In this document: positions 16,201-24,655 of the stretch, piece after piece
How the letters are laid out: every line of letters begins with the position of its first letter
Position numbering within the stretch: the stretch's first letter is position 1
Assembly: GCF_014653575.1 (NCBI RefSeq)
Contig: NZ_BNAQ01000004.1
Span: 248,001 to 312,000, forward strand
DNA length: 64,000 nt
Direction of reading: 5' to 3'
From: Sphingomonas glacialis
GTDB taxonomy: Bacteria > Pseudomonadota > Alphaproteobacteria > Sphingomonadales > Sphingomonadaceae
Program-made: the position numbers and the translations under genes
Notes under the pieces: model-generated
Database searches by the model: none
What the model was told of the DNA's origin: nothing
What the model saw: the letters and a program-made list of their open reading frames with translations, nothing else

Positions 16201-16438
16201 GCCGATGGCGGCCCGGTTCGATGACGATGCGATGTGGGTCGATCTTGAGGACGGTCGAACGCTGGGCATCCCGCTGGCGTGGTTCCCGCGGCTTTTGCAC
16301 GCGTCCCCCGAGCAACGGGCGGCTGTGGAGCTGAGCCCCTACGGCTTGCACTGGGATGCGCTGGACGAAGACATCTCGGTCGATGGTCTTCTGGCGGGGC
16401 GCAGGGACATGACGCGTCCGTCGCGCGACGCCGCATGA
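16184..16438 (+). CDS. DUF2442 domain protein
   Basis: An 84-residue protein of DUF2442 type, with [20 protein letters not shown], then [21 protein letters not shown]. These are predicted DNA-binding or antitoxin-like partners of DUF4160 proteins. The ATG at 16184 lies inside the end of the DUF4160 gene; an upstream in-frame ATG at 16163 is possible but less likely. Its stop overlaps the aroC start (ATGA), so this pair sits within a fabI-aroC operon. Confidence 0.85.
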   Translation: MDTSPRPMAARFDDDAMWVDLEDGRTLGIPLAWFPRLLHASPEQRAAVELSPYGLHWDALDEDISVDGLLAGRRDMTRPSRDAA

Positions 16439-17502
16439 GCTACAACACCTTCGGCCACGCCTTCCGCTTCACCACCTGGGGCGAGTCCCACGGTCCCGCG
16501 ATCGGCGCGGTGGTCGATGGCTGCCCGCCCGGCATCGCGATCACCGAGACTGATCTCCAGCCATTCCTCGACCAGCGCCGCCCCGGCACTTCGCGCTTCA
16601 CCACGCAGCGGCAGGAGCCAGATCAGGTCCGCATCCTCTCGGGCGTGTTCGAGGGGCGCACCACCGGCACGCCGATCAGCCTGATGATCGACAATGTCGA
16701 TCAGCGCTCGAAGGATTATAGCGACGTCGCCAAGGCGTATCGCCCCGGCCATGCCGACTACGCCTATGACGCCAAATACGGCTTCCGCGACTATCGCGGC
16801 GGCGGGCGCTCCTCGGCGCGCGAGACCGCCTCGCGTGTCGCCGCTGGCGCGGTCGCGCGGCTGGTGATCCCCGAGGTGACGATCACCGCCTGGGTCGAGG
16901 CGATCGGCGGCGATGCGATCGACCCTGCCAATTTCGATGCCGCCGAGATCGGCCGCAACCCGTTCTTCTGCCCAGACCCGGTCGCCGCAGCCCGCTGGGA
17001 AGGCCTGGTCGACACCGCGCGGAAAGCCGGATCGTCGCTCGGCGCGGTGATCGGCTGCGCGGCGACGGGCGTGCCCGCCGGCTGGGGCGCGCCGCTCTAT
17101 GCCAAGCTCGATGCCGAGCTCGCCGCCGCCTGCATGGGGATCAACGCTGTCAAGGGCGTCGAGATCGGCGACGGCTTCACCGCGGCGACGCTGCGCGGCG
17201 AGGACAATGCCGACGCGATGCGCCCCGGCGACAACGGCCCTGCCTTCCTTGCCAACCATGCTGGCGGCATCGCCGGCGGAATCGCGACCGGGCAGCCGAT
17301 CACGCTGCGCGTCGCGTTCAAGCCGACCGCCTCGATCCTCACTCCCGTAGAGACGATCGACCGCGACGGCGCGGCGACCGAGATCATGACCAAAGGCCGC
17401 CACGATCCATGCGTCGGGATTCGCGGTGCGCCGGTCGTCGCGGCGATGGTTGCCCTGGTATTGGCCGACCATAAGCTGATGCACCGCGCGCAGGTCGGCT
17501 GA
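16435..17502 (+). CDS. aroC: chorismate synthase
   Basis: Converts 5-enolpyruvylshikimate 3-phosphate to chorismate with reduced FMN, the last common step to aromatic amino acids. At 355 residues it has the family hallmarks: N-terminal [15 protein letters not shown], the [16 protein letters not shown] stretch, [18 protein letters not shown] and C-terminal [14 protein letters not shown]. The ATG at 16435 overlaps the stop of the DUF2442 gene by four bases; the longer open frame upstream belongs to that gene's region. Confidence 0.97.
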   Translation: MSYNTFGHAFRFTTWGESHGPAIGAVVDGCPPGIAITETDLQPFLDQRRPGTSRFTTQRQEPDQVRILSGVFEGRTTGTPISLMIDNVDQRSKDYSDVAKAYRPGHADYAYDAKYGFRDYRGGGRSSARETASRVAAGAVARLVIPEVTITAWVEAIGGDAIDPANFDAAEIGRNPFFCPDPVAAARWEGLVDTARKAGSSLGAVIGCAATGVPAGWGAPLYAKLDAELAAACMGINAVKGVEIGDGFTAATLRGEDNADAMRPGDNGPAFLANHAGGIAGGIATGQPITLRVAFKPTASILTPVETIDRDGAATEIMTKGRHDPCVGIRGAPVVAAMVALVLADHKLMHRAQVG

Positions 17503-17537
17503 CGGCGCGGCGCGGTTGCGTTTCGCCACAACCACTT

Positions 17538-17617
17538 GTCATCCCAGCGCAAGCTGGGATCTCAAGCGGCAAGGGCGGACCGAGGCCGCTTGAGACCCCA
17601 GCTTTCGCTGGGGTGAC
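17538..17617. repeat. dispersed palindromic repeat downstream of aroC
   Basis: An 80-base element starting GTCATCCCAGC and ending GCTGGGGTGAC, with inner arms CTCAAGCGGC and GCCGCTTGAG; the two halves are near reverse complements. It is the same style as the elements at 7635 (inside ligD) and 48125, and lies in the 346-base spacer before the next gene. It may also serve as a transcription attenuator after aroC. Confidence 0.85.
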
Positions 17618-17848
17618 GCATTCGGTTTTGGTTTCCTTGAAACGCTCGAGCAATCGATACGCGGCGCATCTTGCTGCAGTGCCGCGCACATCGAAAGATA
17701 CCGCAAACATTTCGTGTGACCTGCGCCCGAGTCGGCAACAAGAAGGCAAATTGTTGCTTTAGAGCGACAAATCGAGCGACCAAATGCCCGCAAGGTCGTT
17801 CTTATGCATGACCCATTTGATGGTCACGTCATTCAAAAGGACAGACCC

Positions 17849-18157
17849 ATGCGTATCGCAACCCTTACCGCAATTGCCGCAATGACGCTCTCGTCGGCAG
17901 CACTCGCGCAGACCACGCCGGCATCGCCCGGTGCGCCGACCACGTCGTCGCCGTCGACTTCTGATCCGATGACTTCCGCGCCGAGCACGATGACCCCGGG
18001 CACGCCTGCACCAACGACCGCAGACCCCGCCATGTCGACGCCGGACTCGACCGCAACGACGACGTCCACCACCGATTCGACGATGTCGACCCAGACGCCG
18101 ACTGACTCGACGACCACCACGACGAAGAGCAAGTCCAAGAAGAAGCGCCCGATGTAA
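17849..18157 (+). CDS. secreted low-complexity Ser/Thr/Pro-rich protein with basic tail
   Basis: A 102-residue exported protein without a recognised domain. A signal peptide (MRIATLTAIAAMTLSSAALAQ) is followed by about 70 residues of Thr, Ser, Pro, Ala and Asp, and a strongly basic end KSKSKKKRPM. The ATG at 17849 follows AAAAGGACAG, better than the upstream in-frame ATG at 17804. A strong terminator lies 27 bases downstream. The function is unknown; the tail suggests binding to polyanions such as LPS or DNA, which is only a guess. Confidence 0.75.
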   Translation: MRIATLTAIAAMTLSSAALAQTTPASPGAPTTSSPSTSDPMTSAPSTMTPGTPAPTTADPAMSTPDSTATTTSTTDSTMSTQTPTDSTTTTTKSKSKKKRPM

Positions 18158-18184
18158 TCGAGGTCCCTGTCGGTTCGTCACGGC

Positions 18185-18218
18185 CCCCGGTCGCGCGCAA
18201 GCGCGGCCGGGGTTTTTT
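18185..18218 (+). terminator. Rho-independent terminator
   Basis: A 12-bp stem (18185-18196 with 18201-18212, one G:U pair) closes a GCAA loop and is followed by six T at 18213-18218. It ends the transcript of the Ser/Thr-rich gene, just before the convergent purA stop. Confidence 0.9.
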
Positions 18219-18223
18219 GTGCA

Positions 18224-19513
18224 TCAGTCGGAGAAGGGATCGCGGACGAGGATCGTGTCCTCGCGCTCGGGGCTGGTCGAGACCAGCGCGACCGGGCAGC
18301 GGATCAGTTCTTCGATCCGGCGGATATATTTGATCGCTTGCGCCGGCAGGTCCGCCCAGCTGCGCGCGCCTGCAGTGGTTTCCTGCCAGCCGGGCATCTT
18401 CTCATAGATCGGCTCGACCTCGGCCTGGTCGGCGGCGTGCGCGGGATAATAATCGAGCGTCTCGCCGCGCAGGCTGTAGCCAGTGCAGATCTTCACTTCG
18501 TCGAAGCCGTCGAGCACGTCGATCTTGGTCAGCGCGATGCCGGTGATCCCGCCGACCGCGGCCGACTGGCGCACCAGCACCGAATCGAACCAGCCGCAGC
18601 GGCGCTTGCGCCCGGTGACGGTGCCGAACTCATGCCCGCGGACGCCGAGCTTTTCGCCGGTCGCGTCTTCGAGCTCGGTCGGGAAGGGGCCCGAGCCGAC
18701 GCGCGTCGTATAGGCCTTGGCGATGCCCAGCACGAAGCCGACCGCGCTCGGCCCAAGGCCTGAGCCCCCCGCAGCCGTGCCCGAGATCGTGTTCGACGAG
18801 GTGACGAACGGATAGGTGCCATGGTCGACGTCGAGCAGCACGCCCTGTGCGCCCTCGAACAAGATGCGCTTGCCCGCGGCCTTCGCGGCGTTGAGGTTGC
18901 GCCAAGTCGGCTTGGCGAAAGGCAGGACGAACGGCGCGATTTCGCGCAACGCCTCGACCAAGGCGGCGCGATCGACCGGCGGCTCGCCGAAGCCCGCGCG
19001 AAGCGCATCGTGATGCGCGCTGATCCGGTCGAGTTGCGCGTCGAGCGCATCGAGATGCGCGAGATCGCACACGCGGATCGCACGGCGGCCGACCTTGTCT
19101 TCATAGGCCGGACCAATGCCGCGCCGCGTCGTGCCGATCTTGCCGGCGCCCGAGGCGTCCTCGCGCAGCCCGTCGAGATCGCGGTGGAACGGCAGGATCA
19201 GCGCGCAGGTGTCCGACACCATCAGCGTGTCAGGCGTGATCGTCACGCCCTGGCCGCGCAGCTTCTCGACCTCGGCCTTCAGCGCCCACGGATCGAGCAC
19301 CACGCCATTGCCGATCACCGACGGCGTACCGCGCACGATGCCCGAGGGCAGCAGCGACAGCTTGTAGACGCTCTCGCCGACGACGAGCGTATGGCCGGCA
19401 TTGTGCCCGCCCTGGAAGCGCACGACGACATCGGCGCGCTCGGCGAGCCAGTCGACGATCTTGCCCTTGCCCTCATCGCCCCATTGGGCGCCGATTACTG
19501 CTACGTTTCCCAC
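18224..19513 (-). CDS. purA: adenylosuccinate synthetase
   Basis: Joins IMP and aspartate using GTP, the first committed step to AMP. The 429-residue length is standard. The N-terminal GTP/IMP loop QWGDEGKGK is at residues 10-18; other visible motifs are GGHNAGHT near 37, [20 protein letters not shown] near 220 and [12 protein letters not shown] near 265. The start is GTG at 19513. It is convergent with the Ser/Thr-rich gene. Confidence 0.97.
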   Translation of the reverse strand: MGNVAVIGAQWGDEGKGKIVDWLAERADVVVRFQGGHNAGHTLVVGESVYKLSLLPSGIVRGTPSVIGNGVVLDPWALKAEVEKLRGQGVTITPDTLMVSDTCALILPFHRDLDGLREDASGAGKIGTTRRGIGPAYEDKVGRRAIRVCDLAHLDALDAQLDRISAHHDALRAGFGEPPVDRAALVEALREIAPFVLPFAKPTWRNLNAAKAAGKRILFEGAQGVLLDVDHGTYPFVTSSNTISGTAAGGSGLGPSAVGFVLGIAKAYTTRVGSGPFPTELEDATGEKLGVRGHEFGTVTGRKRRCGWFDSVLVRQSAAVGGITGIALTKIDVLDGFDEVKICTGYSLRGETLDYYPAHAADQAEVEPIYEKMPGWQETTAGARSWADLPAQAIKYIRRIEELIRCPVALVSTSPEREDTILVRDPFSD

Positions 19514-19688
19514 GGTGTTCTGCCTGATTGTTACGTTTTCGGTGCAGCCCTAATGCGAGGGGGGCGGGGGGTCCATGTCTAATGCGCGCCACGCGTGCGC
19601 GCGACGGGTCGAAGCGCCGCTGCGCGCGTTGCCAATTATCGGCGTGCGGTTCATGCTGGAGACGGGTTCATCGGATTAGACAGTCGCC

Positions 19689-20066
19689 ATGATACTTTCG
19701 CCGCACGCCGTTCGTCCCGCACCTGTGCTCCGTCTCGCGCTGGCGGCGGCCTTCGCCTGCGCGCCGGTCGCGGTGTTCGCCCAGGCTGTCCCCGTGCCCG
19801 AGGCGGCGCCCTCGACCGACACGATCCGGCTGACCGACGAACAGCGCCGCGCGATCCTCGACCACGCCACCCCCGAAAGCGCCGCCGCCGCGCGCGGCGA
19901 AATGCCCGAAGCGGAGCGCAAGACGCTCGGCATCCACGGCGAGGTCGGCGCGATGGTCGGCTCGAACGGCCTGCGCTCGCTGTACGGCGTCGCGCAGATC
20001 CCGCTGGGCGATTCGGCGGCAGCGACGGTGGCGTTCGAAAGCAGCCGGTTCGGGTATCGGCGCTAG
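19689..20066 (+). CDS. exported hypothetical protein
   Basis: A 125-residue protein with a signal peptide (RLALAAAFACAPVAVFAQA) and a short mature part. That part contains LTDEQRRAILDHATPESAAAARGE, then HGEVGAMVGSNGLRSLYGVAQIPLGDSAAATVAF, suggesting two short beta strands. I recognise it only as a conserved sphingomonad-type hypothetical. It lies divergent from purA and immediately upstream of tRNA-Pro. Confidence 0.75.
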   Translation: MILSPHAVRPAPVLRLALAAAFACAPVAVFAQAVPVPEAAPSTDTIRLTDEQRRAILDHATPESAAAARGEMPEAERKTLGIHGEVGAMVGSNGLRSLYGVAQIPLGDSAAATVAFESSRFGYRR

Positions 20067-20109
20067 GAAAGGCCGCGCGGGCTGCGCGAACGGAAATCTG
20101 CGAGGACGC

Positions 20110-20138
20110 TTGCGCTTCTCGGCGCACCCCCCTAAGCG
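20110..20138 (+). promoter_or_regulatory. possible promoter of tRNA-Pro
   Basis: TTGCGC at 20110-20115 and TAAGCG at 20133-20138 are separated by 17 bases, 10 bases upstream of the tRNA 5' end. The match to a sigma-70 consensus is weak, so this is only a suggestion. Confidence 0.3.
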
Positions 20139-20148
20139 CATCGAGCGT

Positions 20149-20227
<79 letters not shown>

Positions 20228-20277
20228 CCATTTTTATTGTTTAATGTCAGGCGCTTGTTTTTAGGGCCTTGGCATAG

Positions 20278-20298
20278 ACGTAGCATAAAAACGTAGCG
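20278..20298 (+). promoter_or_regulatory. candidate integrase arm-type sites, left side
   Basis: Two direct ACGTAGC repeats start at 20278 and 20291, 13 bases apart. The arrangement ACGTAGCAT-4-ACGTAGC is repeated with the same orientation and spacing at the right end (33639-33659), as expected for arm-binding sites of a tyrosine integrase. No role is demonstrated. Confidence 0.6.
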
Positions 20299-20549
20299 CT
20301 CCTTTCCGTCAAGATTTGTGGCGGAAGGATCATGATCGCACAGGGTCCGATTGAGTTTGAAAACACGTAGTTGTTCCCACTACCTGACTCCGTGGGTCGG
20401 GCACATCCGATCGCGAATATGGCCAACTGCACTTCGATGCGACCGTTCGGTAGATCAATCGTAGTTAAATCCAGTTCTTACTTATCATTCACGAATTCCG
20501 CGCTATGAGATACGCGGTATGGGTACGATCAAATTCAGCGTGTCGGTTC

Positions 20550-20957
20550 ATGGGTGAGTTTCCCGACTGGTTTCCCAACGGATGCCCGCAACAATCAGAC
20601 GAAGTGAATTTGACCGTCTATCACGGCTGCGAAACCAACCCAGCCACCGAAGAGGATTTCACCCCGCACGCGCGGTCCCAACGTCCGCGTAAGCAGGCTA
20701 TGGCCCGCAACGGCGGCTGTATGGCGTTCGGCCTATCGTGCTGGACGACAGAGATCGATGCTCTTCATGCTCAAGAGCTATTTCCCTATGCCGCTCGCTG
20801 GCATATCTTCAGTGGGAACGTAACCCCGGAAGACGGTCGGCTGGCTCCGACGCCAACCGGCAATCAGCCTACGCATCACACTTTCTGGCCCTATGATGGT
20901 GTCGATCTGCTTGGGAAGTTTGAACCTGCGTTACCGCCAATGGTAGGTGCGGCTTAA
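20550..20957 (+). CDS. unassigned island protein, first gene of a two-gene unit
   Basis: A 135-residue protein (150 if the ATG at 20505 is used). It opens MGEFPDWFPNGCPQQSDEV, then VYHGCETNPATEEDFTPHA; later features are MARNGGCMAFGLSCW, AARWHIFSGNVTPEDG and HHTFWPYDGVDLL near the end. It is rich in Trp, Pro, Cys and His, with no transmembrane segment or signal peptide. I cannot assign a family. The stop is one base before the start of the next gene, so the two are translationally linked. It is the first cargo gene after attL. Confidence 0.7.
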   Translation: MGEFPDWFPNGCPQQSDEVNLTVYHGCETNPATEEDFTPHARSQRPRKQAMARNGGCMAFGLSCWTTEIDALHAQELFPYAARWHIFSGNVTPEDGRLAPTPTGNQPTHHTFWPYDGVDLLGKFEPALPPMVGAA

Positions 20958-20958
20958 C

Positions 20959-22125
20959 ATGTGGCACGAGTGGATCACAGGTCAGCGTGACTGGGATTTG
21001 GGGCGTATCGTTCCGGATGAGATCCTGTATTACCTGAACGGCCCGGCGATTTTTACCTGCCGCATCGGACTTGATACTTATCTCTTTTTCAAATCTGACG
21101 AATACGAGGATGGCGATTATTATATTGCGTCTAGTGTATCAAGTCGGGAGCTTGAAGCGCTGAAGCGTGGTCGTCTTTCGGTTCACGGTGCGCTGCGTCA
21201 CGAAAACATCTGGCTTTTTCAAACTGATTTTGACCTTGGCGTTATGCGCTACGAGATGCGATCGGAGAGTTTAGCAAGCTCATTCTTGCCAAAAGCTGGT
21301 GTTCCTCTTGTAGGATCTTTCCCTACTGCTGCTGACTCGCTCGCGCAGGTGGAGTCGCTCTTTGCATTTAAGTTTTTCGGTGAAGAGCTATCCGAGGAGG
21401 GGTTGCCACTCACTACATTAAGAGGATTGATCGATAAAGTTCATGATGTTGTTCGAGAAGCGCTTACACCCATCGCACTTAGCGGAGGTCGCGATCGTAA
21501 CTTTATTGACTATACCGTAAAACCGCTTGAATTCGCGAGCTTATTAATTGCGATCGACCATCCTGAACTAGATGTTGCTAAGCTTCGGTCGCAGCGACGT
21601 ACTAGGAACGTCCAACCAGAAGAGGTATTGCGACAGGCATTTGAGCGAGGACGTGAGTTTGCCGATCAAATCGAACGAACAGTCGAATTGGCTTCATTTG
21701 GCGATCTGCCGAATAACTTTGGAGCAGACAATTTTCAATTTCTCCAGCAGATTATTGATATCTTACCTTCGTCCGATAGTGACGTTTCGAGGCTTCAATT
21801 TTCGTCGTCTTCAGCTGGAAACGAAGTATTCGTAGAAGTGAATGCTGCTGTAGGTGATAGGATTAGGGGTTCGTACGCCGGAGTAGTCGGACGGGATGTT
21901 TATATAACTGGGACCGTGGATGGTTTGATAGGCGCGTCTAAGACGATTCGCCTTCGCCGAGACAACGGTCGCGAAGTGACTTGTCAGCTCGGATGGAATC
22001 AATTTGATGAATTGGCGGCAAACGGACGAATTAGTTTTGGAGTTCGCGTTGGGTTGCAGGGTCGTTATATAGAGAGGCCGAGAAGAGATTTCATGAAAGT
22101 TGAGGCCGATCCAGTCTTCTTTTAA
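20959..22125 (+). CDS. unassigned island protein, second gene of a two-gene unit
   Basis: A 388-residue soluble protein without a recognised enzymatic motif. Its N-terminal third (WDLGRIVPDEILYYLNGPAI, then DTYLFFKSDEYEDGDYYIAS) looks like a mixed alpha/beta domain. The middle contains the acidic SLFAFKFFGEELSEEGLPLTTL and a helical segment. The C-terminal 100 residues are beta-rich (VEVNAAVGDRIRGSYAGVV, then GRDVYITGTVDGLIGASKTIRL) and may be an OB- or SH3-like domain. ATG at 20959; a GTG at 20947 inside the previous gene is possible. Codon use is clearly more AT-rich than in the chromosomal flanks, a sign of transfer. Confidence 0.8.
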   Translation: MWHEWITGQRDWDLGRIVPDEILYYLNGPAIFTCRIGLDTYLFFKSDEYEDGDYYIASSVSSRELEALKRGRLSVHGALRHENIWLFQTDFDLGVMRYEMRSESLASSFLPKAGVPLVGSFPTAADSLAQVESLFAFKFFGEELSEEGLPLTTLRGLIDKVHDVVREALTPIALSGGRDRNFIDYTVKPLEFASLLIAIDHPELDVAKLRSQRRTRNVQPEEVLRQAFERGREFADQIERTVELASFGDLPNNFGADNFQFLQQIIDILPSSDSDVSRLQFSSSSAGNEVFVEVNAAVGDRIRGSYAGVVGRDVYITGTVDGLIGASKTIRLRRDNGREVTCQLGWNQFDELAANGRISFGVRVGLQGRYIERPRRDFMKVEADPVFF

Positions 22126-22619
22126 ACCGGAATTGGCGTGCCATAAAATTTGACCTAGTCTTCTGCCTAGCCTGCTAAAAAAAATTAAAGTATTTTTGGT
22201 GCAATCTTGCGGCCATCGTCCGATTACAGGGCTTGCCATAGAATGGCTCCCTCCGGCGCGGGAACGTCGTTGGCGATCGACCCAGCGGACATTTCGACAG
22301 ACCCCACCGTACGATCGGCAATCTTATTCACGATGGCGTGCTTCGAGACTTAAATGCGGGTCTGGTCGCAAACCGATATCTCCGGCCCGTATAGCGACGC
22401 GCGGTTACACGTGCGCTTCTTGCGAACCGCGCCCGCTACGAAAGCATCCGGCAATACCGGCGAGGGCATCGTAATATACGTTGTTTGTACGGACACGCTT
22501 CGGGAACTGGCGATTGTATCGTTAGCGGTCGTTTTGGTTACGCCAGCGGCGAGCGCTCTTAAATATGGCCCGACGTATTTCGATGCGTAACCGCTTTCGA
22601 GCCACGTTTTCGATCGCGT
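22126..22619. other. non-coding stretch in the island
   Basis: About 490 bases between the two-gene unit and the convergent serine recombinase. An A-rich run (CTAAAAAAAATTAAAG) sits near 22178-22193. A plus-strand frame of 78 codons (22354-22590) ends in a hydrophobic segment but has no recognisable feature, and I do not call it. Confidence 0.5.
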
Positions 22620-23297
22620 TCAAGCGGTGGCCTCTATGACTCGCTTGACTTGCGACGCCTGCCACTGACCGCCGCGAGGTGTTGTTATTCCGGCTTGGTT
22701 CAAGGCGCTGGCAATCTCTCGCAAAGACACTGCGCCATTTGCTCGCGCCTGCTCAATCGAAACTCGAACGTCTCGTGCGGATGCCTGCGACGCGTTGCTC
22801 CGCACTGCTGCGCTTAAAGCCGCAGCTCTATGGTGAGGCAACACATGCCCTCTGTGACCGCCTAGGGTCACTCCACGAGCCTTTGCGGCAGCGAGGGCGG
22901 CCTTCGTGCGGGCGGATATAGCCTCGCGCTCCTGTTGCGCCACGAGAGCCATGACACCCACTGTGAACGTGTTCGCTCCGGGCATATCAGCCGCGACGAA
23001 CTGCGCACCCGAATTTTTTAGTTGCATTAGAAACGCGGCATCGCGCGAAAGTCGGTCGAGCTTGGCAACAATCAGGGTCGCGCCGGTGGCGCGGCATAGG
23101 CGTAGAGCTTCCAACAATTGAGGGCGGTTGTCGTCTCGCTTCCCCGACTCGACCTCGGTAACTTCACCTGTCAATTCCCATGAACCGCCGTTCAGGTAAG
23201 CCGTCACTGCCGCGCGTTGCGCGTCCAAGCCAAGCCCGCTCCTACCCTGCTTCGCAGTGCTCACACGGTAGTACGCAACATGCTTTCCGTTCGCCAT
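22620..23297 (-). CDS. serine recombinase of the resolvase/invertase family
   Basis: A 225-residue site-specific recombinase. The catalytic domain has the nucleophile S13 in AYYRVST and the LDRLSRD arginine motif near 80, with an E-helix region (GVMALVAQQEREAIS) after it. The C-terminal 70 residues, including VSLREIASALNQAGITTPRGG, form a DNA-binding domain like those of short resolvase/Recombinase-domain proteins. It is not a transposase and no transposon ends are seen. A 28-bp palindrome lies 13 bases upstream of its start, a likely binding site. Possible roles are dimer resolution or inversion within the element. Confidence 0.93.
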   Translation of the reverse strand: MANGKHVAYYRVSTAKQGRSGLGLDAQRAAVTAYLNGGSWELTGEVTEVESGKRDDNRPQLLEALRLCRATGATLIVAKLDRLSRDAAFLMQLKNSGAQFVAADMPGANTFTVGVMALVAQQEREAISARTKAALAAAKARGVTLGGHRGHVLPHHRAAALSAAVRSNASQASARDVRVSIEQARANGAVSLREIASALNQAGITTPRGGQWQASQVKRVIEATA

Positions 23298-23815
23298 TCG
23301 AGTCGTTCCATTAGCTACATCGTTCGCTGTAGCTAATGTAACAGCTTTCCGGTTGTTTGCAATGGTGATCTTTGCGCCGGTTTAACCCTTTCGTTGAGCT
23401 GACGAACACAGTCGGGCCTTGCACGCGCGAAAGCCGCAGGGAAGGCCCTAGGAAGGCCACAGGCGCTATCTAAGGCCTAGCAGGCTGAAATCCTCGCTAA
23501 GCGCGCACAGGGCGTCTCCCTGGGCGTTTGAGCGGATGCGCATGGTGTATCTCGTGCTGCAATCCAGCGGATCGAACTGCGAGCGCGCGGTTAGGTAGAC
23601 ACCGGCAACGGCGGCGCATATGTCTTTCTCGTTGCTCCGACTTTGAACGGAAGGAGTGGCCCGCATTCGGCGGCGAACACAGGCTCTCGGCTACGCCGGG
23701 CGGCCTGCGGAATATAATACCTTCGGGAAATACGCGGGAGGCGTGTTCCTGTGTTCGCGTCGTTCAACCGTCCCGGTCTGTCGGGCGGAGCGGTCTAACA
23801 TGGGAACGACGATTG
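23298..23815. other. divergent non-coding region with a doubtful small frame
   Basis: Between the minus-strand recombinase and the plus-strand secreted protein. It holds the 28-bp palindrome at 23310-23337. A minus-strand frame at 23466-23666 could encode 66 residues (MRATPSVQSRSNEKDICAAV onwards) but lacks any family signature; I leave it uncalled. The plus-strand secreted gene has an open frame extending back to 23528 without protein-like character. Confidence 0.45.
23310..23337. promoter_or_regulatory. 28-bp palindrome upstream of the serine recombinase (candidate res site or operator)
   Basis: ATTAGCTACA at 23310-23319 and TGTAGCTAAT at 23328-23337 are perfect 10-bp inverted repeats around an 8-base centre. 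The total length of 28 bp equals that of the crossover subsite of classical resolvase res sites. It lies 13 bases upstream of the recombinase ATG, so autoregulation is also likely. Confidence 0.6.
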
Positions 23816-24250
23816 ATGCGGCTCACCTTGATCGCAGCCCTTATGCTGCTTGCTAACGTTATGCCTGTTGCAGCCCAACCGATGGCGGCACCCGAGCCGG
23901 TCATAGGCGCGGAGCCTCGAGACCCTGTAGGCGCTACAAAGAGGCTAATGCTTGATACGCTTCGCGATCCGGATAGCGCGCAATACCGCTTTGTCGGGAT
24001 TCACCCAGCACACTGCAAGGCCGGATGGGCTAAGGGCGATAATAGCTGGTCGGGTTATGCCGCCACGATCGAGATCAACGGAAAGAACGCCATGGGCGGG
24101 TACACAGGCTATACCACCTACACCATCCTGTTCGAAGGCGGGAACGCTTGGAAGGCAATCGAAGGTTCCGAGTTCGGGCCATACGGTCCTTCGAAGGGGA
24201 TGTTAGGCTTAGGCGGTGGCGCGGGCATATGCCGGTGGCTGGATCATTGA
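23816..24250 (+). CDS. small secreted hypothetical protein
   Basis: A 144-residue protein with a clear signal peptide, MRLTLIAALMLLANVMPVAA, followed by a Pro-rich linker. The mature domain contains MLDTLRDPDSAQYRFVGIHP, an early Cys in HCKAGWAK, then GYAATIEINGKNAMGGYTGYTTYTILFEGG, and a late Cys in GAGICRWLDH. The two cysteines could form a disulfide. I recall similar DPDSAQYRF proteins as uncharacterised cargo in alphaproteobacteria; no function is known. The ATG at 23816 was chosen for the signal peptide over the long upstream open frame. Confidence 0.75.
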   Translation: MRLTLIAALMLLANVMPVAAQPMAAPEPVIGAEPRDPVGATKRLMLDTLRDPDSAQYRFVGIHPAHCKAGWAKGDNSWSGYAATIEINGKNAMGGYTGYTTYTILFEGGNAWKAIEGSEFGPYGPSKGMLGLGGGAGICRWLDH

Positions 24251-24655
24251 CGATTACCATAAGGCTTCTTTTCGAAGATAAGCCTAATGTTGGAGTGGCG
24301 GCGTAGAGCGAAGTCCTAATAGAAAGCCAATTATATCAATAGGTTGGAGTCCCAGGGCTGGCCTGGATATTGGTCATCCTCACACTAAGGAATGATCGAT
24401 AAATCGGATAAAACGATAGCGCGCGTTGGTTGATTAGAACGGCAAAAATAGCAGTCCCTACCCAGCAGCTTTTCCGCCCAATAGCTGCCGGTCGGCTTTT
24501 GGGCATAACGATCGCGCGGGCGGATCGCGAACGGCGATAGGTGGTGGATGGCAGCCCGGCTGAAATCGGGTAGATGGAGAACGTAAGCAGACGTATGTTA
24601 AGGAAGCCCAAGATGGTAGCGATGCGCGGCAGCGCTAAGGGGGCTCGTCCGAAAA
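24251..24655. other. spacer before the restriction-modification gene
   Basis: About 400 bases. A hairpin ATAAGGCTT/AAGCCTAAT (24259-24288, one mismatch) follows the secreted gene, without a T tract. A segment at 24469-24506 is repeated imperfectly at 28153-28189 on the far side of the restriction-modification gene. No convincing coding frame. Confidence 0.5.
24469..24506 (+). repeat. left copy of an imperfect direct repeat flanking the RM gene
   Basis: CTTTTCCGCCCAATAGC and the following CGGTCGGCTTT match the copy at 28153-28189 with about four substitutions over 31 bases; the tails (GGGCAT and CGGCAT) align with a small shift. Both copies have the same orientation. This could mark a cassette insertion or a common degenerate repeat. 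Confidence 0.5.

Noticed and set aside
17538..17617. Palindromic repeats at 17538, 48125 and 7635 as insertion sequences
   Set aside because: No transposase frame and under 100 bases each; they are dispersed palindromic repeats.
20247..20432. 61-codon minus-strand frame beside attL
   Set aside because: No family, and it covers the candidate integrase arm sites, which explain the sequence better.
22354..22590. 78-codon frame in the island spacer
   Set aside because: No ribosome binding site or family; only a chance hydrophobic stretch at its end.
24259..24288. Hairpin after the secreted island gene as a terminator
   Set aside because: The stem is good but no T tract follows; left as a note in the spacer.
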